A stretch of 7,489 nt of DNA, taken from assembly GCA_900555745.1 (NCBI GenBank), contig USMH01000042.1, forward strand, positions 1-7,489. Reading direction: 5' to 3'. The translations under genes were made by a program, and so were the position numbers. Of this stretch, positions 1 through 5,958 are shown piece by piece. The notes beneath the pieces are model-generated. The model did not search any database. It saw only the letters and a list, made by a program, of their open reading frames with translations, and was not told the DNA's origin. Each line of letters starts with the position of its first letter. Positions within the stretch are counted from its first letter, which is position 1. Source of the stretch: an uncultured Collinsella sp. Its GTDB lineage: Bacteria; Actinomycetota; Coriobacteriia; Coriobacteriales; Coriobacteriaceae.

Positions 1-925
1 CGGTGCCAGCGTGGACCTCCTCACGGCGACCGTCCGCAGTCCACACGATGGTCGCATGGTCGGCGCGCGGATACTCGTTGACCTCGATATAGCACTTGTC
101 GAAGCTAATAACCGAACGCTTGGGCTGCTTGGAGTGGAGCGTAAGACTCACCACGCCCAGCTGCTGCTCGGCGTTACGGCAGACAATGCCACTCGCGACG
201 TCAACGCCGGTCTCACAGGTGTTGCCCAGAGAGACGACCTCCACGGGTTGACTGGCCATAAACAGGCGCATGACAGACAGGGCATACACGCCAATGTCGA
301 GCATGGCGCCGCCGGCGAGACTACGGTTGTAGAAGCGATTGGTCAGATCGCCGTACTCCTTATAGCTACCAAAGTTGAGCTGAGCAAGGTTCATGTGACC
401 AAACTCGCCGGCATCCATGCGGCGGTGCAGCTCCTGATACAAGGGCATGTGGAGCACCGTAGTGGCGTCCATGAGGACCACGTTGTGCTCGTCGGCAATG
501 GCACGCGCCTCGTCGAGCTCGGCGGAGTTGAGGGTAATGGCCTTCTCGCAAAGCACGTGCTTGCCAGCTGACAGAGCGGCGCGCAGGTAGGTGATATGCG
601 TGTTGTGCGGCGTGGTGATATAGACCGCGTCAATGTTCGGATCGGCGTAGAGGTCCTCGACCGTTTCATAGACCTTCTCAACGCCATACTGGTCTGCAAA
701 AGCTTGAGCCTTGGACAGAGTGCGGTTGGCAACGCCCGCAAGCTTGCGGCCGGCAAGAGCGAGAGACTGGGCCATCTGGTTGGCGATAACGCCGCACCCG
801 ATCACAGCCCAACGAAGCTCGGGAGCCGTAAAAATATCGTCGGGGAACGGCTGATCCTGGACCGAGGCGAATGCCGCCTTAGCGGCTGCTTCGGCGTCGA
901 GCGGAGCCTGTTTGGAATCTGCCAT
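1..925 (-). CDS. Gfo/Idh/MocA-family NAD(P)-dependent oxidoreductase, 3' end off the window
   Basis: I translated this frame by hand from ATG at 925. It is open for 308 codons to the left edge, so the C-terminus is missing (the family is usually about 330-370 residues). An N-terminal extension of about 37 residues precedes a Rossmann fold with the dinucleotide motif GCGVIA at residues 43-48. The segment VYITTPHNTH is at 101-110. CEKAITLN at 126-133 sits where the family usually has EKP, so the lysine is kept but proline is alanine. GGAMLDIGVY at 205-214 matches the family's second-domain motif and resembles the dihydrodiol/glucose-fructose dehydrogenase-like branch. The family transfers hydride between NAD(P) and sugars, polyols or related substrates in the cytoplasm; the substrate cannot be read here. 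The start is supported by AGGAGG seven bases upstream. It is separated from the ribosomal genes by a terminator and is probably its own transcription unit. Confidence 0.93.
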   Translation of the reverse strand, partial: MADSKQAPLDAEAAAKAAFASVQDQPFPDDIFTAPELRWAVIGCGVIANQMAQSLALAGRKLAGVANRTLSKAQAFADQYGVEKVYETVEDLYADPNIDAVYITTPHNTHITYLRAALSAGKHVLCEKAITLNSAELDEARAIADEHNVVLMDATTVLHMPLYQELHRRMDAGEFGHMNLAQLNFGSYKEYGDLTNRFYNRSLAGGAMLDIGVYALSVMRLFMASQPVEVVSLGNTCETGVDVASGIVCRNAEQQLGVVSLTLHSKQPKRSVISFDKCYIEVNEYPRADHATIVWTADGRREEVHAGT

Positions 926-1057
926 GATGTGCCTCCTAAGTCATCGGAAGTCCTTCATTTCTAACAACCCTATATTCGCACAATTGCGCGCGTATCTGCT
1001 CGTGTTTGCGTATTTATTTGCTTGTCGGTCATTATTTAGCCATAGTTGGCAGATGTT

Positions 1058-1105
1058 TGCGCAGTTATGCGCATTGTCGCGCAAAACTATGCGCATAAAT
1101 GCGCA
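1058..1105. promoter_or_regulatory. Phased cluster of TGCGCA palindromes, operator-like
   Basis: TGCGCA occurs at 1058, 1068, 1090 and 1100, and the one-base variant CGCGCA at 1078. The starts are therefore 10, 10, 12 and 10 bases apart, close to one DNA helical turn. Three copies (1067, 1089, 1099) extend to the 8-bp palindrome ATGCGCAT. Related half-sites lie nearer the oxidoreductase: CGCA-caat-TGCG at 977-988 and TGCGT at 1007. The cluster is 133-180 bases upstream of the oxidoreductase start at 925, in its presumed promoter region. Inference: a binding array for a dimeric regulator or nucleoid protein. I could not identify a convincing -35/-10 pair here. Confidence 0.5.
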
Positions 1106-1210
1106 TGCGACGATCCTTGTGAAGCATAAAGAGGCGGAACACCAAAGCCCTAAAGAACAGAGTAGGCCGTGATACTCCACCCCTCTGAGGGCATCAGACA
1201 TCAAAGGACC
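1106..1210. other. Non-coding spacer with nothing recognised
   Basis: This is the middle of the roughly 475-base non-coding stretch between the oxidoreductase start (925) and the rplX terminator (1401-1436). Short open frames cross it on both strands, but none has a good SD, a recognisable domain or the codon pattern of the neighbours. I see no RNA gene or clear inverted repeat. Confidence 0.5.
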
Positions 1211-1291
1211 GTCCCAAACTGCCGGCAAAAAGGGAACGTCCCTATGTGCCGGCACCTAGAGACAGTCCCTATGTGCCGCTTTCGTTGAAGC
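1211..1291. repeat. 27-bp-period tandem repeat, array 1 (three degenerate units)
   Basis: Units begin with GTCCC at exactly 1211, 1238 and 1265, 27 bases apart. Units 2 and 3 share GTCCCTATGTGCCG without a mismatch. Units 1 and 2 share GTCCC and TGCCGGCA and match at about 18 of 27 positions; units 2 and 3 match at about 16 of 27, so unit 3 is decayed. Units 1 and 2 form a nested inverted repeat at 1220-1254: TGCCGGCA, then AGGGA, a 3-base loop, TCCCT, then TGCCGGCA. This resembles REP-like intergenic palindromes. Family assignment is inference. Confidence 0.65.
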
Positions 1292-1318
1292 CTATCCCAG
1301 ATGACCAGATAAACAAAT

Positions 1319-1399
1319 CTAAAGACTGTCCCCATCAACTAGCCGTTTAAGAACGCCCCCAACGACTACTCATTTAAGTCTGTCCCCAATGAGTAGGGA
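1319..1399. repeat. 27-bp-period tandem repeat, array 2 (three degenerate units)
   Basis: Units start at 1319 (CTAAAG), 1346 (TTTAAG) and 1373 (TTTAAG). Each carries a C-rich core at offset 9: GTCCCC at 1328, GCCCCC at 1355 and GTCCCC at 1382. Hand alignment gives about 17-18 matches of 27 between the third unit and each other. Units 2 and 3 together form an inverted repeat with perfect 9-base arms, CTACTCATT at 1366-1374 and AATGAGTAG at 1388-1396, around a 13-base loop. The period and the GTCCC core are shared with array 1, but the rest of the unit differs. The array ends against the rplX terminator. Confidence 0.6.
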
Positions 1400-1400
1400 T

Positions 1401-1436
1401 AGAAAAAGGCCCGGGTGCCTTGGCATCCGGGCCTTT
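1401..1436 (-). terminator. Intrinsic terminator downstream of rplX
   Basis: A perfect 10-bp stem (1405-1414 with 1427-1436) is extended inward by GTGCC against GGCAT. On the minus strand it is followed by TTTTTCT. It begins 27 bases past the rplX stop. A smaller hairpin (GCAAC / GTTGC, 1440-1455) lies between the stop and the terminator. The U-run is on the minus side only, so it stops the ribosomal-protein transcript. Confidence 0.93.
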
Positions 1437-1463
1437 GCTAGCAACTTAACTGTTGCGGGCAGC

Positions 1464-1769
1464 TTAGAACTTGTGGCCGCACTTCTTGCAGACGCGCAGC
1501 TTGTTCTTGCCGTCCTTCTCGTGACCGACGCGGGTAACCTTACCGCACTCGGGGCAAACGAGATTGACGTTGGAGGCGTCGATGGGGGCCTCCTGCGAAA
1601 CGATGCCGCCCTGCTGGTTGGCAGCGTTGGGCTTGACGGCCTTCTTGACGACCGAAACGCCCTCGACAACGACCTTGTTCTCGGCGGGGAGAGCACGCAG
1701 GACAACGCCCTGCTTGCCGCGATCCTTACCAGAGAGAACCTGGACCTTATCGCCCTTCTTGATATACAT
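1464..1769 (-). CDS. rplX: Large-subunit ribosomal protein L24 (uL24)
   Basis: L24 is an assembly-initiating protein that binds the 5' domain of 23S rRNA near the tunnel exit. The 101-residue product has the KOW segment at its N-terminus ([20 protein letters not shown], residues 1-20), then [12 protein letters not shown] and the [10 protein letters not shown] stretch typical of the family. The C-terminus carries CPEC at 72-75 and CKKC at 94-97, a four-cysteine zinc-ribbon arrangement seen in some bacterial L24s and replaced by non-cysteine residues in others. The ATG at 1769 has GGGGAG close upstream and lies 13 bases after the rplN stop. It is the last gene of the transcript, because an intrinsic terminator follows; rplE, its usual next neighbour, is absent. 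Confidence 0.98.
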   Translation of the reverse strand: MYIKKGDKVQVLSGKDRGKQGVVLRALPAENKVVVEGVSVVKKAVKPNAANQQGGIVSQEAPIDASNVNLVCPECGKVTRVGHEKDGKNKLRVCKKCGHKF

Positions 1770-1782
1770 ATATCTCCCCTAA

Positions 1783-2151
1783 CTACAGGGTCTCGGGAGC
1801 GAGCGAGACGATCTTCATGTACTTCTTGTCACGAAGCTCGCGAGCGACAGGCCCGAAGATACGGGTGCCGACGGGCGAACCATCGTTGTTGATGACAACG
1901 CAGGCGTTCTCATCAAAGCGAATGTAGGAGCCATCCTTGCGGCGGATCTCCTTAACGGTGCGAACGACGACGCAACGGACAACGTCCTTCTTCTTGACGT
2001 TGGCGCCAGGGGTAGCCTCCTGGACAGCACCGATGAACACATCGCCGATGCCTGCATAACGACGCTTGGAACCGCCAAGCACCTTGATGCAGCGAATCTT
2101 GCGAGCGCCGGAGTTGTCGGCGACGTTCAGCATGGTTTGCATCTGAATCAT
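1783..2151 (-). CDS. rplN: Large-subunit ribosomal protein L14 (uL14)
   Basis: L14 binds 23S rRNA at the subunit interface, contacting L19 and 16S helix 14, and is a docking site for the silencing factor RsfS. The product is 122 residues, the normal length. Family hallmarks are [18 protein letters not shown] at the N-terminus, [13 protein letters not shown] at 53-65, [15 protein letters not shown] at 74-88 and [13 protein letters not shown] at 95-107. The start is the ATG at 2151, preceded by GGAGGAA eight bases upstream, one of the best SD sequences in the window. A 118-nt gap with a strong RNA structure precedes it at the classical S10/spc boundary, so it may be controlled separately from the genes before it. 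Confidence 0.99.
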   Translation of the reverse strand: MIQMQTMLNVADNSGARKIRCIKVLGGSKRRYAGIGDVFIGAVQEATPGANVKKKDVVRCVVVRTVKEIRRKDGSYIRFDENACVVINNDGSPVGTRIFGPVARELRDKKYMKIVSLAPETL

Positions 2152-2176
2152 GGTAGATGTTCCTCCGAACTAAGAA

Positions 2177-2242
2177 CCGAAGAGAGGTGCGCTGCCTTTA
2201 TACGGCCTGTGGTATGCAAGCCAGGCATACGCACATCTTCGG
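2177..2242 (-). promoter_or_regulatory. Long base-paired element between rpsQ and rplN
   Basis: The outer arms CCGAAGA (2177-2183) and TCTTCGG (2236-2242) are perfectly complementary. Inside them GTGC (2187-2190) can pair with GCAC (2231-2234). Innermost, GTATGC (2212-2217) pairs with GCATAC (2225-2230) around a 7-base loop. An alternative extends the inner stem by TGTG (2208-2211) with CACA (2232-2235), which competes with the GTGC/GCAC pairing. The 3' side in the mRNA ends 10 bases before the rplN SD. A -10-like TATAAA lies within it on the minus strand, but no good -35 is at the right spacing. It could be a leader, an attenuator or a processing site; no known RNA family was recognised. Confidence 0.6.
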
Positions 2243-2269
2243 AAACGTACAAGTCGTAAGAGCGACTGC

Positions 2270-2530
2270 TTATTTAGCGCGCTCGACGACCTCGATGAGG
2301 CGCCAACGCTTCATCTTGGACATAGGACGGGTCTCCATAACGCGGACGGTGTCGCCCACGCCAGCCGTGCACTCCTCGTCGTGAGCGTGCAGCTTCTTGG
2401 AGCTGGTCATCATCTTGCCGTACTTGGGGTGACGCTTGCGCTCGGTGATGGTGACAACAATGGTCTTGGCACCGGAGACGGAGGTAACGACACCCGTACG
2501 GACCTTACGCGAGTTACGCGAATCAGTCAT
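2270..2530 (-). CDS. rpsQ: Small-subunit ribosomal protein S17 (uS17)
   Basis: S17 is a primary 16S rRNA-binding protein of the 30S body, with an OB-fold that binds the 5' domain. The 86-residue product has RKVRTGVVTSVSGAKTIVV (residues 8-26), KRHPKYGKMMTSSKKLHAHDE in the middle and the signature GDTVRVMETRPMSKMKRW at 59-76. The signature has methionine where leucine, isoleucine or valine is usual before the serine. The ATG at 2530 is preceded by AAGGAG at close spacing and follows the rpmC stop by 16 bases, so it is in the same transcript. In the E. coli arrangement this is the last gene of the S10 operon, and here too a long gap follows. Confidence 0.98.
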   Translation of the reverse strand: MTDSRNSRKVRTGVVTSVSGAKTIVVTITERKRHPKYGKMMTSSKKLHAHDEECTAGVGDTVRVMETRPMSKMKRWRLIEVVERAK

Positions 2531-2546
2531 GTTCTCTCCTTAGGTC

Positions 2547-2762
2547 CTACTCGGCGACAGCGGACTTCTCCGCTGCGATCTCGCGGGCGCGCTGCTCCGT
2601 GAGGACGCGAGCGATGTCCTTCTTCACGGTGTTGACGCGAGCGGTGTTGTCCAGCTGGCTGGTGGCCATCTGGAAACGAAGGTTAAAGAGCTCGGCGCGC
2701 ATTTCCTTCAGCTTCTCAACGAGCTGAGCGTCCGAGAGCTCACGAATCTCTGCGGGCTTCAT
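2547..2762 (-). CDS. rpmC: Large-subunit ribosomal protein L29 (uL29)
   Basis: L29 lies at the tunnel exit beside L23, where trigger factor and the signal recognition particle dock. The 71-residue product is an all-helical hairpin protein with the family features ELSDAQLVEKLKEMRAELFN (residues 8-27), LRFQMATSQLDNTARV and a basic second helix VKKDIARVLTEQRAREI. Its ATG shares one base with the rplP stop (TAATG at 2764-2760). Its SD (GGAGGAG) lies inside the end of rplP, so translation is probably coupled to L16. Length is usual for the family. Confidence 0.98.
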   Translation of the reverse strand: MKPAEIRELSDAQLVEKLKEMRAELFNLRFQMATSQLDNTARVNTVKKDIARVLTEQRAREIAAEKSAVAE

Positions 2763-3265
2763 TAGTTCTCCTCCTTGGCGGCGGCGGCGTCCTCAGCAGC
2801 CCACTTGGCCTCGAGAGCGGCCTCCTCAGCCATCTCCTTCTCGATGCGCTGCTCAGCGTTCTTGGCAGCAACAATCTTGGTCTTGATGGGAAGCTTGTGC
2901 TGTGCAAGACGCAGAGCCTCGCGAGCGACCTCCTCGGGCACGCCCTTGACCTCGAACATGATGCGGCCGGGCTTGACGACGGCCACCCACTCCTCGGGGT
3001 TACCCTTACCAGAACCCATGCGAGTCTCGGCAGGCTTCTTGGTGATGGGCTTATCGGGGAAGATCGTGATGTAGACACGACCGCCACGCTTCATGTAGCG
3101 GGTCATGGCAATACGAGCGGCCTCGATCTGACGGTTGGTGATCCAATGGGCCTCGAGAGCCTGGATACCAAACTCGCCGAAATGCAGCTCGGTATTACCC
3201 TTGGCCTGGCCCTTCATGGAGCCACGCTGCACCTTGCGGTGAAGAATACGCTTAGGGGCAAGCAC
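2762..3265 (-). CDS. rplP: Large-subunit ribosomal protein L16 (uL16) with C-terminal extension
   Basis: L16 joins the 50S late, helps form the A-site region and contacts tRNA. Residues 1-135 are a full family domain: [19 protein letters not shown] at the start, [16 protein letters not shown] at 60-75, [18 protein letters not shown] at 84-101, and [10 protein letters not shown] at 123-132, where most L16 proteins end. About 32 further residues follow, rich in Ala, Glu and Lys, making 167 residues against the usual 137-140. The start is GTG at 3265, sharing one base with the rpsC stop (TAGTG). AGGAGG lies eight bases upstream, inside the end of rpsC. The alternative downstream starts would delete conserved residues. 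Confidence 0.98.
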   Translation of the reverse strand: MLAPKRILHRKVQRGSMKGQAKGNTELHFGEFGIQALEAHWITNRQIEAARIAMTRYMKRGGRVYITIFPDKPITKKPAETRMGSGKGNPEEWVAVVKPGRIMFEVKGVPEEVAREALRLAQHKLPIKTKIVAAKNAEQRIEKEMAEEAALEAKWAAEDAAAAKEEN

Positions 3266-3975
3266 TACTGACCCCTCCTCTCGAAGTTACGACGACGAGG
3301 ACGGGAAGAGCCCTCGAGTGCAGGGTTGGGAACAGGCTGGCCCGGGAGCTTCTCGCCCAGGTAGATCCAGACCTTCACGCCGCAAGCGCCCATGGTGGTG
3401 CTGGCGACAGCCGTGCCGTAGTCGATCTTGGCACGAAGGGTGTGCAGAGGCACGCGACCCTCACGGTACCACTCACGACGGCCCATCTCGGCACCGCCGA
3501 GACGACCGGAGCACTGGATACGGATGCCCTTAGCGCCGGCCTTGCGGGCGGACTGGACAGCCTTGCGCATAGCGCGACGGAAGGCAACGCGGCCCTCGAG
3601 CTGCTCGGCGATAGACTGAGCAACGAGGTTGGCGTCGAGCTCGGGGCGCTTGATCTCGACAACGTCGACGGAGAGCTGGCCCTTGGAGACACCAGCGACC
3701 TTCTCGAGCTCGGTGCGGAGGGTATCGATCTCGGCACCCTTCTTACCGATGACAACACCGGGGCGAGCGGTGAGGATGATGACCTTCACCTTGTCGCCAG
3801 CGCGCTCGATCTCGACGCGGGAGACAGCTGCGCGGGAAAGACGCTTCTCGAGGTACTTGCGGATCTCGAGATCGTTACCGAGGGTCTTAGCGTAATCCTT
3901 CTCTGCGAACCAGCGGGAGCGCCAGTTCTCGGTGATGCCAAGACGGAAGCCGGTGGGGTAGACTTTCTGACCCAT
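3265..3975 (-). CDS. rpsC: Small-subunit ribosomal protein S3 (uS3)
   Basis: S3 sits at the mRNA entry tunnel of the 30S head with S4 and S5 and takes part in mRNA unwinding. The 236-residue product opens with [14 protein letters not shown] and has the type-II KH domain with GVVIGKKG at 73-80. The S3 C-terminal domain follows, with [20 protein letters not shown] and [13 protein letters not shown]. The tail is basic ([12 protein letters not shown]). The ATG at 3975 is six bases after the rplV stop and is preceded by AAAGGAGG within the end of rplV. Length and domain order are normal. Confidence 0.99.
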   Translation of the reverse strand: MGQKVYPTGFRLGITENWRSRWFAEKDYAKTLGNDLEIRKYLEKRLSRAAVSRVEIERAGDKVKVIILTARPGVVIGKKGAEIDTLRTELEKVAGVSKGQLSVDVVEIKRPELDANLVAQSIAEQLEGRVAFRRAMRKAVQSARKAGAKGIRIQCSGRLGGAEMGRREWYREGRVPLHTLRAKIDYGTAVASTTMGACGVKVWIYLGEKLPGQPVPNPALEGSSRPRRRNFERRGQ

Positions 3976-3981
3976 ACAGCT

Positions 3982-4353
3982 TTACGCCTCCTTTCGAGGA
4001 GCAACGACGACGGTGATGTGGGAAGTACGCTTCAGAATGCGAGAAGCGGAACCCTTGGCGCGGGGACGGATGCGCTTAAGCGTCGGACCCTCGTCAACAT
4101 AGGCAGCGGCGACAACCAGGTTGTCGGCACGCAGACCGTTGTTGTTCTCGGCGTTCGCAACGGCGGAACGGAGAACCTTCTCGACATCCACGGCGACGGC
4201 GCGGTCGCAGAAGTGGAGGATGTCGAAGGCCTGAGCGACAGGCTTGCGGCGGATCAGATCGACCACCAGGCGGGCCTTGCTGGGGGAAACACGCACGTAC
4301 TTAGCGACGGCGCGAACCTCGGTGGCCTCAGTTTCAATAGACTTAGTTGCCAT
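3982..4353 (-). CDS. rplV: Large-subunit ribosomal protein L22 (uL22)
   Basis: L22 contacts all domains of 23S rRNA and its long beta-hairpin lines the peptide exit tunnel next to L4. The product is 123 residues, about ten longer than usual because of a leader ([12 protein letters not shown]) before the conserved [19 protein letters not shown] (residues 17-35). The tunnel hairpin is residues 89-112 ([18 protein letters not shown], then LKRTSH), the region where macrolide-resistance changes are known in other bacteria; nothing here is evidently altered. The ATG at 4353 follows the rpsS stop by 14 bases, with a GGGGG SD-like run about ten bases upstream. Confidence 0.98.
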   Translation of the reverse strand: MATKSIETEATEVRAVAKYVRVSPSKARLVVDLIRRKPVAQAFDILHFCDRAVAVDVEKVLRSAVANAENNNGLRADNLVVAAAYVDEGPTLKRIRPRAKGSASRILKRTSHITVVVAPRKEA

Positions 4354-4367
4354 TTACGGTTAACCCC

Positions 4368-4628
4368 CTATTTGGCCTTGTGGCCACGGAACGTACGAGT
4401 CGGCGCGAACTCGCCGAGCTTGTGACCAACCATGGACTCGGTAACATACACGGGCACATGCTTGCGGCCGTCGTGGACGGCGATGGTGTGACCAACCATC
4501 TCGGGGAAGATGGTGGACGCGCGGGACCAGGTCTTCACGACGTCCTTCTTGCCAGCCTCGTTCATCGCGGTGATACGCGAGAGAAGGCGAGTCTCCACGA
4601 ACGGGCCCTTTTTGAGACTTCTGCTCAT
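4368..4628 (-). CDS. rpsS: Small-subunit ribosomal protein S19 (uS19)
   Basis: S19 forms a complex with S13 in the 30S head and contacts the 50S through bridge B1a. The 86-residue product contains [32 protein letters not shown] (residues 41-60) and the signature [15 protein letters not shown] near the end. It stops at HKAK right after the signature, so the basic tail found in many 92-93-residue homologues is mostly missing. The ATG at 4628 has TAGGAGAAA upstream and lies 32 bases after the rplB stop. It is in the same transcript as rplB and rplV. Confidence 0.98.
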   Translation of the reverse strand: MSRSLKKGPFVETRLLSRITAMNEAGKKDVVKTWSRASTIFPEMVGHTIAVHDGRKHVPVYVTESMVGHKLGEFAPTRTFRGHKAK

Positions 4629-4660
4629 AAGTGCTTTCTCCTAAAACTCGGTATCCGAAA

Positions 4661-5491
4661 TTACTTCTTACGGCGTCGAATGATGTGCTGGTTCGAGACC
4701 TTCTTCTTCTTGCGCGTACGAAGGCCCTTCGTCGGCTTACCCCAGGGGGTAACAGAGGGACGACCAGAGGTGTGGTTCTTGCCCTCGCCACCGCCGTGCG
4801 GGTGGTCGACAGGGTTCATGACGGTACCGCGGACGGTCGGGCGCACGTTCATGTGACGCTTACGGCCGGCCTTGCCGATGACGATGTTGGAGTGATCGGC
4901 GTTGCCGACCTCACCGACGGTGGCGCGGCAGGTAACGAGGATGCGGCGCATCTCGGAGGAAGGCATACGGACGATAGCGTACTTGCCCTCCTTACCCATC
5001 AGCTGGCAGGAGTTACCGGCGGAACGGGCGATAGCAGCGCCCTTGCCCGGCTGGAACTCGACGGCGTGGATGAGCGTACCGACGGGGATGTCGGCGAGGG
5101 GCAGAGCGTTGCCCGGCTTGATGTCGGCGTCAGAACCGGACATGATGGTCTGACCGACCTCGAGGCCCTTGGGGGCCAGGATGTAGCGCTTCTCACCGTC
5201 AGCGTAGTGCAGCAGAGCGATGCGAGCGGAACGGTTCGGATCGTACTCGATCGTGGCAACCTTGGCGGGCACGCCGTCCTTGTTGCGCTTGAAGTCGATC
5301 ACGCGGTAACGACGCTTCACGCCGCCGCCCTGGTGGCGGGTGGTGATGCGGCCGTTGTTGTTACGACCGGCCTTCTTGGGCAGGGGCTCGAGAAGAGACT
5401 TCTCGGGCTTGGTGCAGGTGATCTCGGAGAAGTCGGAGATCGTCTGCCAACGCCTACCAGCGGAGGTCGGCTTAAGGTGCTTTACAGCCAT
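4661..5491 (-). CDS. rplB: Large-subunit ribosomal protein L2 (uL2)
   Basis: L2 is a primary 23S rRNA-binding protein required for subunit association and for peptidyl-transferase centre structure. The 276-residue product is of normal length. Residues 1-20 read [20 protein letters not shown], followed by [20 protein letters not shown] (42-61), the [15 protein letters not shown] segment (168-182) and the histidine-containing [13 protein letters not shown] at 226-238. A basic C-terminus follows ([18 protein letters not shown]). The start is ATG 5491, with AAAGGGA upstream at good spacing. An in-frame opening 25 codons further upstream (5566) is non-conserved and is rejected. The gene is separated from rplW by a 179-nt structured gap, unlike its tight spacing to rpsS. 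Confidence 0.99.
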   Translation of the reverse strand: MAVKHLKPTSAGRRWQTISDFSEITCTKPEKSLLEPLPKKAGRNNNGRITTRHQGGGVKRRYRVIDFKRNKDGVPAKVATIEYDPNRSARIALLHYADGEKRYILAPKGLEVGQTIMSGSDADIKPGNALPLADIPVGTLIHAVEFQPGKGAAIARSAGNSCQLMGKEGKYAIVRMPSSEMRRILVTCRATVGEVGNADHSNIVIGKAGRKRHMNVRPTVRGTVMNPVDHPHGGGEGKNHTSGRPSVTPWGKPTKGLRTRKKKKVSNQHIIRRRKK

Positions 5492-5521
5492 TACAATCCC
5501 TTTCAATAGGAATCCGTTAGC

Positions 5522-5652
5522 CATCGCAGACAGGGATTCGAGGTTCTGCCTCGGGTGCGATGACACCGGACGTATACACGGTTCCGGGCGTGTCCATTTT
5601 ATACGCCCAAAACCTTGAGCTCTCGCCTCCCCTATTTGGGAGGCATGAGCTC
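5522..5652 (-). promoter_or_regulatory. Structured leader between rplW and rplB (four inverted repeats)
   Basis: In mRNA order there are four elements. (1) 5652-5617: GCCTCCC/GGGAGGC with a 6-base loop, flanked by an outer GAGCTC/GAGCTC pair. (2) 5608-5586: GGGCGT/ACGCCC, extendable by two pairs including a wobble. (3) 5587-5566: CCGGA/TCCGG around an inner CGT/ACG. (4) 5562-5522: CATCGCA/TGCGATG enclosing CGAGG/CCTCG. Elements 2 and 3 share two bases (5586-5587) and cannot both form completely. Element 1 begins 18 bases after the rplW stop and lacks a good U-run. Element 4 ends 30 bases before the rplB ATG. It is perhaps a regulatory or processing site; folding is by eye. Confidence 0.6.
5572..5597 (-). 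repeat. 26-nt shared motif, copy upstream of rplB
   Basis: On the minus strand it runs from ATGGACACGCCC through to CCGTGTATAC. It matches 7437-7462 upstream of rplC at 23 of 26 positions; the flanks do not match. It ends 80 bases before the rplB ATG and overlaps hairpins 2 and 3 of the structured gap. A TGGACA/TATACG pair lies within it, but the spacing of 14 is too short for an ordinary sigma-70 promoter. Confidence 0.65.
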
Positions 5653-5670
5653 ACTCAACAGCAGCGAGTC

Positions 5671-5958
5671 TTAGGCCTGGTTGCCAAAGACCTCGATGGT
5701 GTCGCCCTCGGCCAGCGTGACGATGGCCTTCTTCCAAGAACGGGTCTTGCCGGCGACATAGCGCACGCGCTTGGTCTTGGGCTTGACCGTCAGAGTGTTC
5801 ACGCGAACGACCTTGACGCCGAAGATCTCCTCGACAGCGTCCTTGATCTGATACTTGTTAGCATCCTTGGCGACCTCGAACGTGTACTTGTTCTGCTCCA
5901 TGCCGGAGAAGGAACGCTCGGACACGATCGGACGGATGATGATCTCGTGGGCGGTCAT
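5671..5958 (-). CDS. rplW: Large-subunit ribosomal protein L23 (uL23)
   Basis: L23 stands at the polypeptide exit and is the main docking site for trigger factor and SRP. The 95-residue product begins MTAHEIIIRPIVSERSF, has the helix DANKYQIKDAVEEIFGVKV (residues 32-50) and then VNTLTVKPKTKRVRY. The signature KKAIVTL is at 76-82 in RSWKKAIVTLAEGDTIEVF. Length is normal. The ATG at 5958 abuts the rplD stop (TAAATG) without a spacer, and its GGGGAGG lies inside the end of rplD, so the two are probably translationally coupled. The usual close junction with rplB is replaced by a 179-nt gap. Confidence 0.98.
   Translation of the reverse strand: MTAHEIIIRPIVSERSFSGMEQNKYTFEVAKDANKYQIKDAVEEIFGVKVVRVNTLTVKPKTKRVRYVAGKTRSWKKAIVTLAEGDTIEVFGNQA

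Noticed and set aside
11..571. Plus-strand open frame of 186 codons
   Set aside because: It is the mirror of the minus-strand oxidoreductase, which has the Rossmann and family motifs and a clear SD.
941..1255. Minus-strand open frame of 104 codons upstream of the oxidoreductase
   Set aside because: It runs through the repeat arrays and the TGCGCA cluster, has no good SD and no recognisable domain.
1211..1399. CRISPR array
   Set aside because: The 27-bp period has no room for spacers, the units are degenerate and self-palindromic, and no cas gene is near.
3442..4425. Long plus-strand open frame (327 codons) opposite rpsC and rplV, and others like it such as 4631-5509 and 5560-6618
   Set aside because: They lie exactly antisense to well-recognised ribosomal genes and arise from high-GC codon bias; the proteins are low-complexity Leu/Gly/Asp strings with no domain.
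5522..5562. tRNA-like TCGAATCC segment in the rplW-rplB gap
   Set aside because: The 5-bp T-stem, anticodon arm and acceptor stem do not form around it; it is better explained by the CATCGCA/TGCGATG hairpin.
5617..5652. Intrinsic terminator between rplW and rplB
   Set aside because: The hairpin is strong, but on the minus strand it is followed by AAGGTTTTGGG rather than a clean U-run, and essential genes lie downstream; kept only as part of the structured leader.
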